A stretch of DNA of 64,000 bases from NCBI RefSeq assembly GCF_013283195.1, contig NZ_JABEKT010000001.1, positions 2,390,509 through 2,454,508 of the forward strand. The letters are read 5' to 3'. Numbering within the stretch: the first letter of the stretch is position 1; every line of letters starts with the position of its first letter. Of the stretch, positions 22,096 through 35,313 are shown piece by piece. The DNA comes from Ensifer adhaerens (GTDB taxonomy: Bacteria > Pseudomonadota > Alphaproteobacteria > Rhizobiales > Rhizobiaceae). The notes below the pieces were generated by a model, which saw nothing but the letters and a program-made list of their open reading frames with translations, had not been told where the DNA came from and searched no databases. Position numbers and translations under genes: made by a program.

Positions 22096-22485
22096 TTACG
22101 ACTGTTGAGGAGGTCCGCGCGGCGGCGGCAGGAGGCGGACCTGCTTGATGGCGACATCGTCGTGCGCCTGCTTCGAGCCGGCGAGCCAATTGCCGGTCTC
22201 GGCGCGTTCGCTTTGCTGTGGCGGCGTCGGCAGGAGGGCCGCGCCTGCGAGCCGGCAAGCTTCGCAGACTGGCGCCATGGATTGCGACTTGCCGCTATCG
22301 TGGTCGACGCCATCCGTTCCGAAGCAGATTTCGGCGATGGTTCCATCGGGGAGCTGGTAAGCTGCAATCTCACCGGGCGGCAGGCTTTTCGCCATCGCCG
22401 GCTTATGGGCGAAGGACAGGAACACAAGCGCGAGAGCGGCGACAATGCGCACAGCAATCGGCAAATGTCCCTTACACCTAGTCAT
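22096..22485 (-). CDS. DUF2946 family protein
   Basis: A 129-residue secreted or membrane-anchored protein of the DUF2946 family. The hydrophobic N-terminal segment (about residues 8-28, ending AHKPAMA) acts as signal or anchor. The short CEAC motif (Cys74, Cys77) sits before a proline-rich end (LLPPPRGPPQQ), as is common in the family. DUF2946 genes are regularly found beside copper chaperones, as here, and a role in periplasmic metal handling is inferred from that. No strong ribosome binding site for ATG 22485. Confidence 0.8.
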   Translation of the reverse strand: MTRCKGHLPIAVRIVAALALVFLSFAHKPAMAKSLPPGEIAAYQLPDGTIAEICFGTDGVDHDSGKSQSMAPVCEACRLAGAALLPTPPQQSERAETGNWLAGSKQAHDDVAIKQVRLLPPPRGPPQQS

Positions 22486-22655
22486 TGTCGTCCCCGGTAT
22501 CGATCCTGAGTTATCCTCAAGCAGAGGAGAATGCAAAGGCAGAATTGACGCACCCGTTTGTCGCGCCGGAAAATCGCTGCGACAAAAATGTGTTTGACCG
22601 CGACACCGCCCCCTTGCCAAGTTCACAGGTTCGCCGTTATTTGGAGGCGATCTTG

Positions 22656-22808
22656 TTGGGAGAAACCGGTTCGTTCCGGTGCCGAAGGAGCAACCGCCCC
22701 GGAAACTCTCAGGCCAAAGGACCAGCAAGGTGCCGGTAGGACTCTGGAGAGAAGCGTTTTTGACGCTCGCCGAAGGGATAACAATCTCAGGCAAAGGGAC
22801 AGAGGGGG
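22656..22808 (+). promoter_or_regulatory. Tandem glycine riboswitch upstream of gcvT
   Basis: Two consecutive glycine aptamers. The first (22656-22748) holds GCCGAAGGAGCAA, CGGAAACTCTCAGGCCAAAGG and an ACTCTGGAGA closing strand; the second (about 22749-22808) repeats CGCCGAAGGGATAA and ATCTCAGGCAAAGGGACAGA. These are the conserved core elements of the gcvT RNA element. When glycine binds, expression of the cleavage genes rises. The expression platform probably includes the ribosome binding site GGAGG at 22870-22874. I cannot see a clear terminator in between, so control may be at translation. Confidence 0.93.
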
Positions 22809-22879
22809 CTCGAATTTGACGGCGTCTGACGCCGGAAGTGTGAGCCGGCGCGTGCGCGCGCCAGACCTGGAGGCCGGAG

Positions 22880-24019
22880 TTGGAAGACATTTCCCATTTG
22901 AAACATACGCCGTTGCGTGCGCTGCACCTTTCGCTGGGTGCCCGCATGGTGCCCTTTGCCGGCTACGAGATGCCGGTTCAATACCCTGATGGCGTGATGA
23001 AGGAGCACCTGCATACGCGCACTGCGGCAGGCCTTTTCGACGTCTCGCACATGGGCCAGGTCATCGTCCGGCCGAAGTCCGGCAAGATCGAGGACGCGGC
23101 TCTGGCGCTGGAAAAGCTGGTGCCGGTCGACGTGCTCGGCCTTGGCGAAGGCCGTCAGCGCTATGCGATCTTCACCAATGCCGAAGGCGGCATTCTGGAC
23201 GATCTGATGATCGCCAACCGGGGCGACCACCTCTTCCTCGTCGTCAACGCCGCCTGCAAGGATGCGGATTTCGAACACCTGAAGAAAGGTCTCTCCGACA
23301 GCTGCGAAGTCACGATGCTCGATGACCGGGCGCTGATTGCGCTGCAGGGTCCCCACGCAGAGGCGGTCCTTGGTGAATTGTGGGCCGATGTCTCGGCCAT
23401 GCGCTTCATGGATGTCGCCGAAGCCGATCTGCATGACGTGACCTGCATCATCTCGCGTTCCGGCTACACCGGCGAAGACGGGTTTGAAATTTCGATTCCC
23501 TCGATCTCGGCCGCCGATGTGACCCAGCGTCTGCTCGAACACCCTGATGTCAAGCCGATCGGCCTTGGCGCGCGCGATGCGCTGCGTCTGGAAGCCGGCC
23601 TTTGTCTCTACGGCAACGATATCGACACCACCACGACGCCGGTCGAAGGCGCGATCGAGTGGGCGATGCAGAAGGCGCGCCGCGCCGGTGGCGCTCGCGA
23701 GGGCGGCTTTCCCGGCGCCGATCGCATTCTTGGCCAGTTCGCTCAAGGCGCGTCACGCCGCCGCGTTGGCCTGAAGCCCGAGGGCCGGGCACCCGTGCGC
23801 GGTGGTGCCAATCTGTTTGCCGACACCGAGGGCAAGACGCTCGTCGGCAAGGTGACTTCAGGCGGCTTCGGCCCCACCGTCGATGGCCCTATTGCCATGG
23901 GCTACGTCGACGCCACCCATACCGACAACGGCACGGCCGTCTATGCGGAGGTGCGCGGCAAGTATCTGCCTGTCGTCGTCACCGCCCTGCCCTTTGTCAA
24001 ACAAACCTACAAACGCTGA
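22880..24019 (+). CDS. gcvT: Aminomethyltransferase (glycine cleavage T protein)
   Basis: GcvT takes the aminomethyl group from lipoyl-GcvH and passes the one-carbon unit to tetrahydrofolate, releasing ammonia. The 379-residue protein has the N-terminal folate-binding part ([29 protein letters not shown]), the [12 protein letters not shown] block and [17 protein letters not shown], with the C-terminal barrel from about residue 290. The start is a TTG at 22880, giving [16 protein letters not shown], with GGAGG six bases before it. It heads gcvT-gcvH-gcvP under a glycine riboswitch. Confidence 0.96.
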   Translation: MEDISHLKHTPLRALHLSLGARMVPFAGYEMPVQYPDGVMKEHLHTRTAAGLFDVSHMGQVIVRPKSGKIEDAALALEKLVPVDVLGLGEGRQRYAIFTNAEGGILDDLMIANRGDHLFLVVNAACKDADFEHLKKGLSDSCEVTMLDDRALIALQGPHAEAVLGELWADVSAMRFMDVAEADLHDVTCIISRSGYTGEDGFEISIPSISAADVTQRLLEHPDVKPIGLGARDALRLEAGLCLYGNDIDTTTTPVEGAIEWAMQKARRAGGAREGGFPGADRILGQFAQGASRRRVGLKPEGRAPVRGGANLFADTEGKTLVGKVTSGGFGPTVDGPIAMGYVDATHTDNGTAVYAEVRGKYLPVVVTALPFVKQTYKR

Positions 24020-24035
24020 TCAGGAGAGAGCGCAA

Positions 24036-24397
24036 ATGTTGAAGTTCACCGACGAACACGAGTGGCTGAAGGTCGAAGCTGGCGTAGCAACGGTTGGAAT
24101 CACAGAACACGCGGCCGGCCAGCTCGGCGATCTCGTCTTTGTGGAACTGCCGGAAACCGGCTCCACCTTCGCAAAGGGCGACACGGCCGCGACTGTCGAA
24201 TCCGTCAAGGCAGCATCCGACGTCTATTGTCCACTTGATGGCGAAATCGTCGAAGTCAACCAGGCGATCGTCGACGACCCGTCGCTGGTCAACAGCGACC
24301 CGCAGGGCGCTGCTTGGTTCTTCAAGCTGAAACTCGCCGATCCGAACGCAGCCGACGCCCTTCTCGACGAAGCGGCCTACAAGGAGCTCGTCGCCTG

Positions 24398-24398
<1 letters not shown>
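24036..24398 (+). CDS. gcvH: Glycine cleavage system H protein
   Basis: GcvH carries the lipoyl arm that shuttles intermediates between GcvP, GcvT and the dihydrolipoamide dehydrogenase. 120 residues; the lipoylated lysine is Lys58 in [13 protein letters not shown]. The N-terminus [20 protein letters not shown] is standard. AGGAGA lies ahead of ATG 24036. The stop codon overlaps the gcvP start. Confidence 0.98.
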
Positions 24399-27262
<2,864 letters not shown>

Positions 27263-27275
27263 GCTTGCGAACAGC

Positions 27276-27305
27276 GGGGCGCGCCACGACGGCGCGCCCC
27301 GTTTT
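27276..27305 (+). terminator. Rho-independent terminator of gcvTHP
   Basis: GGGGCGCGCC (27276-27285) and GGCGCGCCCC (27291-27300) form a perfect 10-bp stem with an ACGAC loop, followed by GTTTT. Confidence 0.85.
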
Positions 27306-27309
27306 CACT

Positions 27310-27738
27310 CTATTGCTGAAGGATGGAGCCGCCAGGCGGCAAGGTGTTCTCTATCCAGAAGCGAACGAAAGCCTCGGCGAATTGCCGGTAGCCTGAAAGC
27401 GACGACGGCTTGGCCGCGTAGGCGTTTGCTCCGGCCTTGTAGGATCTGACGACGTCACTCGGATTGGTAGACGAGGTCAGCACGATCACCGGCAGCACCG
27501 ATGTGCCCTCATTGGAGCGTATGCGCTCCAGCAATTCCATCCCGTCGATCCCGGGCATCTTGATATCCAGAAGCACATAATCGAAGTGCTCGCGCGCGAG
27601 CCGCTGGACGGCCTCGTCGGCGTGGGTGACATGGACGATGTCCAGCGTGTCGTCCGTCTGCGAAAGCGCGCGCGTGACGAAACGCGCGTCGTGCGCGTTG
27701 TCTTCCACCACAAGCAATCGCTTCGGTGACTTGGCCAA
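27310..27738 (-). CDS. Single-domain response regulator
   Basis: A 142-residue CheY-like receiver without an output domain. The phosphoacceptor is Asp58 (YVLLDIKMPG), the acidic pocket is Glu12-Asp13 (VVEDN), and the conserved lysine lies in AYAAKPSSL. The sequence resembles the Rcp1/phytochrome-partner subgroup, with the longer alpha-4 region (TSSTNPSDVVRSYKAGANAY). It lies 10 bases after the histidine kinase gene on the same strand and is most likely its phosphorylation partner. What it signals to is unknown. Confidence 0.93.
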   Translation of the reverse strand: MAKSPKRLLVVEDNAHDARFVTRALSQTDDTLDIVHVTHADEAVQRLAREHFDYVLLDIKMPGIDGMELLERIRSNEGTSVLPVIVLTSSTNPSDVVRSYKAGANAYAAKPSSLSGYRQFAEAFVRFWIENTLPPGGSILQQ

Positions 27739-27748
27739 GCCTGTCGCC

Positions 27749-29254
27749 TTATCTGGTCTTCCGCATCCGTTTTGGAAGGGTCACCACAAACCGTGCGCCT
27801 TCGACAAAGCCGATGTCAAGATGGATCGATCCGTTGTGGCTTTCAGCGATCCGCTTGGCGAGCGCAAGGCCGATGCCGGTGCCGCCATAGGTGTTCTCGT
27901 CGTGATGGAGGCGCTGGAACACTTCGAAGATGCGTGTGGCGAAGCGCGGGTCGATGCCGATGCCGTTGTCCTCAACCACAAACTCGACCTGCTGATCGGC
28001 GATGCGACCATTGATGCGCACGACCGGCCGGCGGTCCGGGTGGCGATACTTGATGGCATTGCCGACCAGATTCTGAACGAGCCGGCGCAACAGTTCCGGG
28101 TCACCTTGCACCCTCGGCAGCGAGCCGACCTCGAAGCTGACGTTCGCCTCACAGGCGTAGCCGTCGAGCACACTGAGTGTGTCGGCGACGATATCGTTGA
28201 GGTCAACGTCTGACCACGTGCTGATCTGATAGGCGATCTGCGAATAATCGAGCAGGCTGTCGATAACCCGGTTCATCCGTTTGGCGCTGTCGCGCAGGTG
28301 GCGGGCGCTGGCTGAAACTTCATGCTGGTTGCCGGCAGCCAACTCGTCTTCGATCATCTCGGAGAACATCGAGATGTGCCGCAAAGGCGCCTTCAGATCG
28401 TGAGACACGGTTGCCGTGAACTGATCGAGCGCCACGTTCTTGTGCTCAAGCTCCTGTCGCTGGCGTTCGAGCGCCAGCTCTGCGCGCTTGAGTTCGGTCA
28501 CGTCGACCCGCAGGACGACGGTGTTTCCGTCCTTGGTCTTGATGTTTTCCACCCGCAGCCACCGGTCGCCGGCGTAACTGTAGATCTTCGGCTGGTTGTC
28601 CGGTTGACGAAAGTCCTGCAGACGGTGCGCCACCCAGGCCGGCCACTCCGGGTTGCCGGGCAAGGCTTCAGGATAGTGACCTGCTCTCTGTGCAAGCAGA
28701 AGTATCTCTTCGGCCGTGATACCGGGGCGCAGCAAAGGGCCGGCCGGGCCGCAGATCGTTACATAGGCGCGATTGTAGACCAGCAGCCTTTCCTCCGCAT
28801 CGAAGATCGCAAAACCTTCGGGCATGACGTCGAGCGCCGCGTCAAGCATGTCCGACGCCCGCTGCCGCTCCTGCACGGCCTTGGCGAGGTCCGAGACATC
28901 GCGAATGATGCCGATCAGGGCCAGTTCCCGCCCGCCGGCATCGACAAGCGGTGTCGTGCGCAAATGACCCGAGAATGTCGAGCCATCGCGCCGGACGTAG
29001 CTATAAGTCGAGGTGCGCGCGATCCTTTCATCGACGTTCGCCGCGCGATTGTGCAGGCGCCTCGCATATTCGCTGTCGTCGGCATAGATCAGGCGCGCTG
29101 GTTGGCCGATGAACGCATCCGCTGCATAACCGAATTGCGCCAGCGCCGCCGGGTTGGCCGAGCGAATAATGCGCGACGCATCAAGGATGATCACCGGATC
29201 CGGAAAGGTCTCATAGAGCGCCTTGAAGACAAGCTCCTCGTCGAACGCCGTCAC
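27749..29254 (-). CDS. PAS-domain sensor histidine kinase
   Basis: A 501-residue histidine kinase with two PAS domains (about 8-125 and 137-255), a short coiled coil, a HisKA domain with His285 in ATVSHDLKAPL, and the ATPase domain with N box (LVGNAIKYR), G1 (DNGIGIDP) and G2 (GGTGIGLALA). There are no membrane helices, so it senses a cytoplasmic signal. The DLKAPL form of the H box is typical of kinases paired with Rcp1-like regulators, and such a regulator follows directly. Signal unknown. Confidence 0.94.
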   Translation of the reverse strand: MTAFDEELVFKALYETFPDPVIILDASRIIRSANPAALAQFGYAADAFIGQPARLIYADDSEYARRLHNRAANVDERIARTSTYSYVRRDGSTFSGHLRTTPLVDAGGRELALIGIIRDVSDLAKAVQERQRASDMLDAALDVMPEGFAIFDAEERLLVYNRAYVTICGPAGPLLRPGITAEEILLLAQRAGHYPEALPGNPEWPAWVAHRLQDFRQPDNQPKIYSYAGDRWLRVENIKTKDGNTVVLRVDVTELKRAELALERQRQELEHKNVALDQFTATVSHDLKAPLRHISMFSEMIEDELAAGNQHEVSASARHLRDSAKRMNRVIDSLLDYSQIAYQISTWSDVDLNDIVADTLSVLDGYACEANVSFEVGSLPRVQGDPELLRRLVQNLVGNAIKYRHPDRRPVVRINGRIADQQVEFVVEDNGIGIDPRFATRIFEVFQRLHHDENTYGGTGIGLALAKRIAESHNGSIHLDIGFVEGARFVVTLPKRMRKTR

Positions 29255-29291
29255 GCCCTTCTCCCCCCGTCACCCGGCCGCATATCAGCAG

Positions 29292-29319
29292 AAAAAAGGC
29301 CCGGCGAAAAGCCGGGCCT
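29292..29319 (-). terminator. Rho-independent terminator of the suf operon
   Basis: Read on the minus strand: AGGCCCGGC (29319-29311), loop TTTTC, GCCGGGCCT (29305-29297), then six T (29297-29292). It lies 28 bases after the sufA stop and closes the operon. Confidence 0.85.
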
Positions 29320-29346
29320 ACCATCTCTCTACGCGGAAAGAGCGTA

Positions 29347-29739
29347 TCAGCTAGCGGGCACGACGGCGTCGCCGCGCGCCGCAAGCGCTGCCAGGTCGGC
29401 TGGCTTCAGCTCGACCGATTCGCCGCAGCCACAGGCGGATGTCTGGTTGGGATTGTTGAAGGTGAAACCGGAGCGAAGCGTCGTTACCTCGAAATCCATC
29501 TGCGTGCCGAGCAGGTAAAGCACCGCTTCGGGCGCGACCCAGACCTTGGCGCCATCGCGCTCGATCAGATCGTCTTTCGCATTGGGTTCGGTAACGAGGT
29601 CAACGGCATATTCCATGCCTGCGCAGCCGCCCTTCTTGATGCCGACACGAATGCCCAAGGCATCGGCACCGGCATTTTCCACGATCGACCGGACGCGGCT
29701 GGCGGCAGCATCGGTCAAGCTCATCACGGCAAAGCCCAT
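29347..29739 (-). CDS. sufA: A-type iron-sulfur carrier protein
   Basis: SufA accepts new Fe-S clusters from the SufBCD scaffold and passes them to target proteins. 130 residues; the three cluster cysteines are Cys39 (KKGGCAGMEY), Cys103 and Cys105 (SACGCGES), the exact A-type spacing. The C-terminal tail after CGCGES is about 20 residues longer than in E. coli. Last gene of the operon; a strong terminator follows. IscA or ErpA would share these motifs, but the context favours SufA. Confidence 0.93.
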   Translation of the reverse strand: MGFAVMSLTDAAASRVRSIVENAGADALGIRVGIKKGGCAGMEYAVDLVTEPNAKDDLIERDGAKVWVAPEAVLYLLGTQMDFEVTTLRSGFTFNNPNQTSACGCGESVELKPADLAALAARGDAVVPAS

Positions 29740-29837
29740 CGGCCTTATCTCCTTGTCGCCACCGGGGTTAAGGCCCGGCGCCTTCCAGAATCAAATGTAG
29801 TGTCCGCAGCTTAACGGATCAATATGGCGCCTTGCGG

Positions 29838-30218
29838 TCAGTACCAGCCGATCGCCACTTGGGCCTCTTCCGACATGCGGTCCGGCGTCCACGGCGGGTC
29901 GAAGGTCATCGCCACTTCGACGCCCGACACGCCCTCAACGGCGCCAACCGCATTTTCGACCCAGCCGGGCATCTCGCCGGCAACGGGGCAACCGGGTGCC
30001 GTCAGCGTCATGTCGATCTTGACCATGCGGTCGTCTTCGATGTCGATCTTGTAAATCAGCCCGAGTTCGAAGATGTCAGCCGGGATTTCCGGGTCGTAGA
30101 CGGTCTTCAGCGCGCTGATGATATCGTCGCTCAGCCGTGCCAGTTCTTCGGCCGGGATTGCCGAATGCACGATGCCCTCGCGGACGTCGATTTTGTCTTG
30201 CGTTGCATCCAGGCTCAT
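29838..30218 (-). CDS. sufT: SUF-system maturation protein SufT (DUF59/MIP18)
   Basis: A 126-residue DUF59/MIP18 family protein that helps mature iron-sulfur proteins. Typical blocks are ALKTVYDPEIPADIFELGLIYKI, TLTAPGCPVAGEMPGWVENAV (with the conserved cysteine) and VEVAMTFDPPWTPDRMSEEA. It lies between sufS and sufA, the usual place in rhizobial suf operons. ATG 30218 has AGGAGG close upstream (30224-30229). Confidence 0.93.
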   Translation of the reverse strand: MSLDATQDKIDVREGIVHSAIPAEELARLSDDIISALKTVYDPEIPADIFELGLIYKIDIEDDRMVKIDMTLTAPGCPVAGEMPGWVENAVGAVEGVSGVEVAMTFDPPWTPDRMSEEAQVAIGWY

Positions 30219-30289
30219 ATCGGCCTCCTAGACTTTCTCTTTTGGTTCAGATGCTTGAATTGCCAGCCTGAACCATTTTCCAAACTCGA

Positions 30290-31540
30290 TCAGGCGAAGA
30301 ACTTACGCGCATGGTCCAGCGCGTCCGCCAACGCGTCCACTTCGGCCCGTGTGTTGTAGAGGCCGAAGGATGCGCGGCATGTGGAGGTGACGCCGAAGCG
30401 TTTCAAGAGCGGCTGCGCACAATGGGTGCCGGCACGCACTGCAACACCGGCGCGGTCGATCACCGTCGAAATATCATGGGCGTGAACGCCCGCAATCTCG
30501 AAGGAGAAGATGCTGCCTTTGCCGGGTGCGTCGCCGAACACTTTCAGCGAATTGATCCTCGACAGGCGCTCGCGGGCATAGGCCGTCAGGTCAGCTTCGT
30601 GTTGTGTGATCGCCGCCCGGCCGATCTTTTCCATGTAGTCGAGCGCATAGCCGAGCCCGATCGCCTGGACGATCGGCGGTGTGCCGGCTTCGAAACGGTG
30701 CGGCGGATCGTTGTAGGTGATGCGGTCTTCGGTCACTTCCTCGATCATTTCGCCGCCACCCATGAAAGGGCGCATTTCCTTTAGGCGGTCCATCTTGCCG
30801 TAAAGCACGCCAATGCCCGAGGGGCCGTAGAGCTTGTGACCGGTCATCACGTACCAGTCGCAATCGATGTCCTGCACGTCGACAGGCATATGAACAGCGC
30901 CCTGGCTGCCGTCGACCAGCACCGGGATCCCCCGCTCGCGGGCGATGCGGCAAATTTCCTTGACCGGAACCACGGTGCCCAGCGCATTCGACATATGGGT
31001 AATGGCGATGAGCTTGGTGCGCTCCGTCAGGCATTTTACGAAATCTTCGATGTGGAAGGCGCCGTCGTCGTCGATCGGCGCCCAGACCAGCTTGGCGCCC
31101 TGGCGTTCCCTGATGAAATGCCATGGTACGATGTTGGAGTGGTGCTCCATGATCGACAGCACGATCTCGTCGCCCTCGCCGAGCTTCGGCATGCCGTAAC
31201 CATAGGCGACCGTATTGATCGCCTCGGTGGAGGATTTCGTGAAGATGATGTTGTCGGCAGAGGGCGCATTCAGGAAGCGGCGCACCTTCTCGCGCGACGC
31301 TTCATAGGCCTCCGTGGCAGCGTTCGAGAGAAAATGCAGCCCGCGATGCACGTTGGCGTATTCATTGGAGTAGGCATGGCTCACCGCGTCGATGACGACC
31401 TGCGGCTTCTGCGCCGATGCACCGTTGTCGAGATAGACAAGCGGTTTGCCATAGACGGTTCGCGACAGGATCGGAAAATCCCTGCGGATCGCTTCGACGT
31501 CGTAGGCGGGCACCGGCACAGTGTGTTCCATGTCATTCAA
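30290..31540 (-). CDS. sufS: Cysteine desulfurase SufS
   Basis: SufS takes sulfur from L-cysteine as a persulfide for cluster assembly on SufBCD. 416 residues; PLP binds Lys236 (MTGHKLYGPSG) and the persulfide forms on Cys374 (VRAGTHCAQPL), the class II signature. The N-terminal VYLDNGASAQKP is typical. In E. coli SufE stimulates it, but no sufE lies in this window. It starts 18 bases after sufD. Confidence 0.97.
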   Translation of the reverse strand: MNDMEHTVPVPAYDVEAIRRDFPILSRTVYGKPLVYLDNGASAQKPQVVIDAVSHAYSNEYANVHRGLHFLSNAATEAYEASREKVRRFLNAPSADNIIFTKSSTEAINTVAYGYGMPKLGEGDEIVLSIMEHHSNIVPWHFIRERQGAKLVWAPIDDDGAFHIEDFVKCLTERTKLIAITHMSNALGTVVPVKEICRIARERGIPVLVDGSQGAVHMPVDVQDIDCDWYVMTGHKLYGPSGIGVLYGKMDRLKEMRPFMGGGEMIEEVTEDRITYNDPPHRFEAGTPPIVQAIGLGYALDYMEKIGRAAITQHEADLTAYARERLSRINSLKVFGDAPGKGSIFSFEIAGVHAHDISTVIDRAGVAVRAGTHCAQPLLKRFGVTSTCRASFGLYNTRAEVDALADALDHARKFFA

Positions 31541-31558
31541 TCCAATCAGACGCGCCGT

Positions 31559-32836
31559 TTAGGCGTGCTTTTCGAGCCAGGCCGAGATCACGCTTTCCAG
31601 CGCTTCGACCAGCGGTTCGTCGTCGAGTTCCTCGACGATCTCGGCAACGAAGGCATTGACGAGCATCGCCCGCGCCTTGTTCTCCGGGATGCCACGCGCC
31701 ATGAGGTAGAAGAGCTGCGTGTGGTCGATGTCGGCAACGGTGGCGCCGTGGCCGCACTGCACGTCGTCGGCGAAGATTTCAAGCTCGGGCTTTGCCGACA
31801 GATCGGCATCGTCCGAAAGCAACAGCGTGTTGCACGCCATCTTCGCATCGGTCTTCTGCGCGTCCTTGGCGACCAGGATCTTGCCCTGGAACACGCCCTT
31901 GGCGCGGTCGAACACGACGTTGCGGATGATCTCCGTCGACGTCGTGTGCGGCACGTTGTGGCCGAGCGTGAAGGTCACGTCCGTGTGGCTTTCGCCGCCG
32001 AGCAGGTTGATGCCCCGCAGCTTGAAATCGGCGCCCTCGCCGCTCGTCTTGCCGTGGATCTCCTGGCGCACCAGCTTGCCGCCGGCATTGATGAGAAACA
32101 GATGCAGCTTGGCATCCTTGGCGAGATCGAAGCGGATCTGGCCGAGATGGGTATCGGCCGCACCCTGCTGCTGCAGGACGATCCAGGTGATCTCAGCGCC
32201 TTCGCCGACCGTTATGTCGCTGACCGACGAGATCAGGCTCTCGGCGGCATTGGTCGACAGATGACGCTCGATGACGGTCGCCTTCGTGTTCGCACCAAAG
32301 GAGACCGGGAAGCGCGTATGCGCCTGGCCGAGGCTCTGAACCAGCTGGATTTCCAACGGATCTTCCAGCTCGGTACCATCTGCGATCACAAGCTCCAGGC
32401 CACCGCGCACGAGCCCGCCATTGATGCGGCCGATGGCATCGTCCGTGCCGAGCACGGCAAGGCCGGCAGCGGCAGAGCCGTCGAGCAGGCTGTCGGTGTA
32501 GGAGCGGATCGTCACGCCCTCGGGCGCATTGCCCTTGAGGTCGGCATGGCCGTTGCGCACCGAAAGCACGGTCGCGCCGGCGACAAGTGCCTCGACACGA
32601 TCGGCGAACGCCGTCGGGTCAGCGGTCGGCACGGCCCGCAGCAGCGTGCGAAGGTCGGTATAGTGCCAGGATTCGACGCGTCGCGTCGGCAGGCCCGCTG
32701 TCTTCAGTTCGTGCACCAAGGTGTCACGCACCGACAGCACCGAGCCGTCGCCCGGCAGATCGCCGATCTGCGCGGTATAGGCATCGACGAGCGCCGTTTC
32801 AGCGGCCGTCATCTTGATTGCCTGTTGCATATTCAT
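31559..32836 (-). CDS. sufD: Fe-S cluster scaffold subunit SufD
   Basis: SufD forms the SufBC2D scaffold on which Fe-S clusters are built. 425 residues with the SufB/SufD core beta-helix in the second half (LNLLGG-like RGINLLGGESHTDVTF, VFQGKILVAKDAQKTDAKM, DVQCGHGATVADIDHTQLFYLMARGI). The histidine in CGHGATV corresponds to a conserved position needed for assembly. ATG 32836 has GGAG seven bases upstream. Located between sufC and sufS. Confidence 0.96.
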   Translation of the reverse strand: MNMQQAIKMTAAETALVDAYTAQIGDLPGDGSVLSVRDTLVHELKTAGLPTRRVESWHYTDLRTLLRAVPTADPTAFADRVEALVAGATVLSVRNGHADLKGNAPEGVTIRSYTDSLLDGSAAAGLAVLGTDDAIGRINGGLVRGGLELVIADGTELEDPLEIQLVQSLGQAHTRFPVSFGANTKATVIERHLSTNAAESLISSVSDITVGEGAEITWIVLQQQGAADTHLGQIRFDLAKDAKLHLFLINAGGKLVRQEIHGKTSGEGADFKLRGINLLGGESHTDVTFTLGHNVPHTTSTEIIRNVVFDRAKGVFQGKILVAKDAQKTDAKMACNTLLLSDDADLSAKPELEIFADDVQCGHGATVADIDHTQLFYLMARGIPENKARAMLVNAFVAEIVEELDDEPLVEALESVISAWLEKHA

Positions 32837-32858
32837 TCGAACACTCCTTCAACAGGCC

Positions 32859-33614
32859 CTAGGCTGCAGCTTCGATGATGTCAGCGTAGCCGTTGGCTTC
32901 GAGTTCGTGTGCAAGCGTCTTGTCGCCCGACTTGATGACCTGGCCCTTGTAGAGAACGTGGACGGTATCCGGAACGATATAGTCGAGCAGGCGCTGGTAG
33001 TGGGTGATGACGATCACGGCACGGTCGGGCGAACGCAGCGCGTTGACGCCGTCGGCGACGATCTTCAGCGCATCGATGTCGAGACCGGAGTCGGTTTCGT
33101 CGAGCACGCAAAGCTTCGGCTCGAGCAGCGCCATCTGCAGGATCTCGGCGCGCTTCTTCTCGCCGCCGGAGAAGCCGACGTTGAGCGGACGACGCAGCAT
33201 TTCCGGCGCGATCTTGAGTTCGGCGGCGGCTTCCTTGACGCGGCGCATGAATTCCGGCGTCGTCAGTTCGTCTTCGCCGCGGTACTTGCGCTGCTCGTTC
33301 ATCGCCACTTTGAGGAACTGCATGGTGGCAACGCCGGGGATTTCGACCGGGTACTGGAAGGCGAGGAAGATGCCCTTGGCAGCCCGCTCGGAAGCTTCTA
33401 GCTCAAGGATGTTCTCGCCGTTGTAAAGGATTTCGCCTTCAGTGACTTCATAGTCCTCGCGACCCGACAGGATGTAGGACAGCGTCGACTTGCCTGAGCC
33501 GTTCGGGCCCATGATGGCGGCGACTTCGCCGGCCTTCACGGTCAGGTTCAGGCCACGGATGATTTCGGTGCCGTCTTCGGCGATGCGGGCGTGCAGGTTC
33601 TTGATTTCAAGCAT
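32859..33614 (-). CDS. sufC: Fe-S assembly ATPase SufC
   Basis: SufC is the ABC-type ATPase that drives the SufBCD scaffold. 251 residues: Walker A GPNGSGKST, Q-loop LAFQYP, signature FSGGEKKRAEILQ, Walker B CVLDETDSGLD and the H-loop VIVITHYQRLL. ATG 33614 gives MLEIKNLHARI with GAGGAC upstream; an in-frame extension to 33671 looks untranslated. Confidence 0.97.
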   Translation of the reverse strand: MLEIKNLHARIAEDGTEIIRGLNLTVKAGEVAAIMGPNGSGKSTLSYILSGREDYEVTEGEILYNGENILELEASERAAKGIFLAFQYPVEIPGVATMQFLKVAMNEQRKYRGEDELTTPEFMRRVKEAAAELKIAPEMLRRPLNVGFSGGEKKRAEILQMALLEPKLCVLDETDSGLDIDALKIVADGVNALRSPDRAVIVITHYQRLLDYIVPDTVHVLYKGQVIKSGDKTLAHELEANGYADIIEAAA

Positions 33615-33691
33615 TTCTATCGTCCTCTTGGGAAACGAACGTCTGTTCGCGCGCAAGGCAATGCGCGCCATTCAATAATCAGTTCAGGGCG

Positions 33692-35161
<1,470 letters not shown>

Positions 35162-35313
35162 GTCGTTCTCCAATCTTTCCGGATCCAAGGTCCGGTAGCT
35201 TGTCAACACGATGCGAACTTGGCGCACCGCTTATGTAATGGCTAAAAGGCGCTTTTCACCCCATTTGCCAAGCGGAAAATTGCTTTTCCGCAATTTCGTT
35301 CAACCGCACGTTC

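Noticed and set aside
30836-32878. A 680-residue plus-strand frame opposite sufS and sufD
   Set aside because: Antisense shadow of two certain genes.
35272-35291. Inverted repeat GCGGAAAA/TTTTCCGC between sufB and the NifS-like gene
   Set aside because: Short, without T-run on the minus strand; the operon is probably continuous, so I did not call a terminator.
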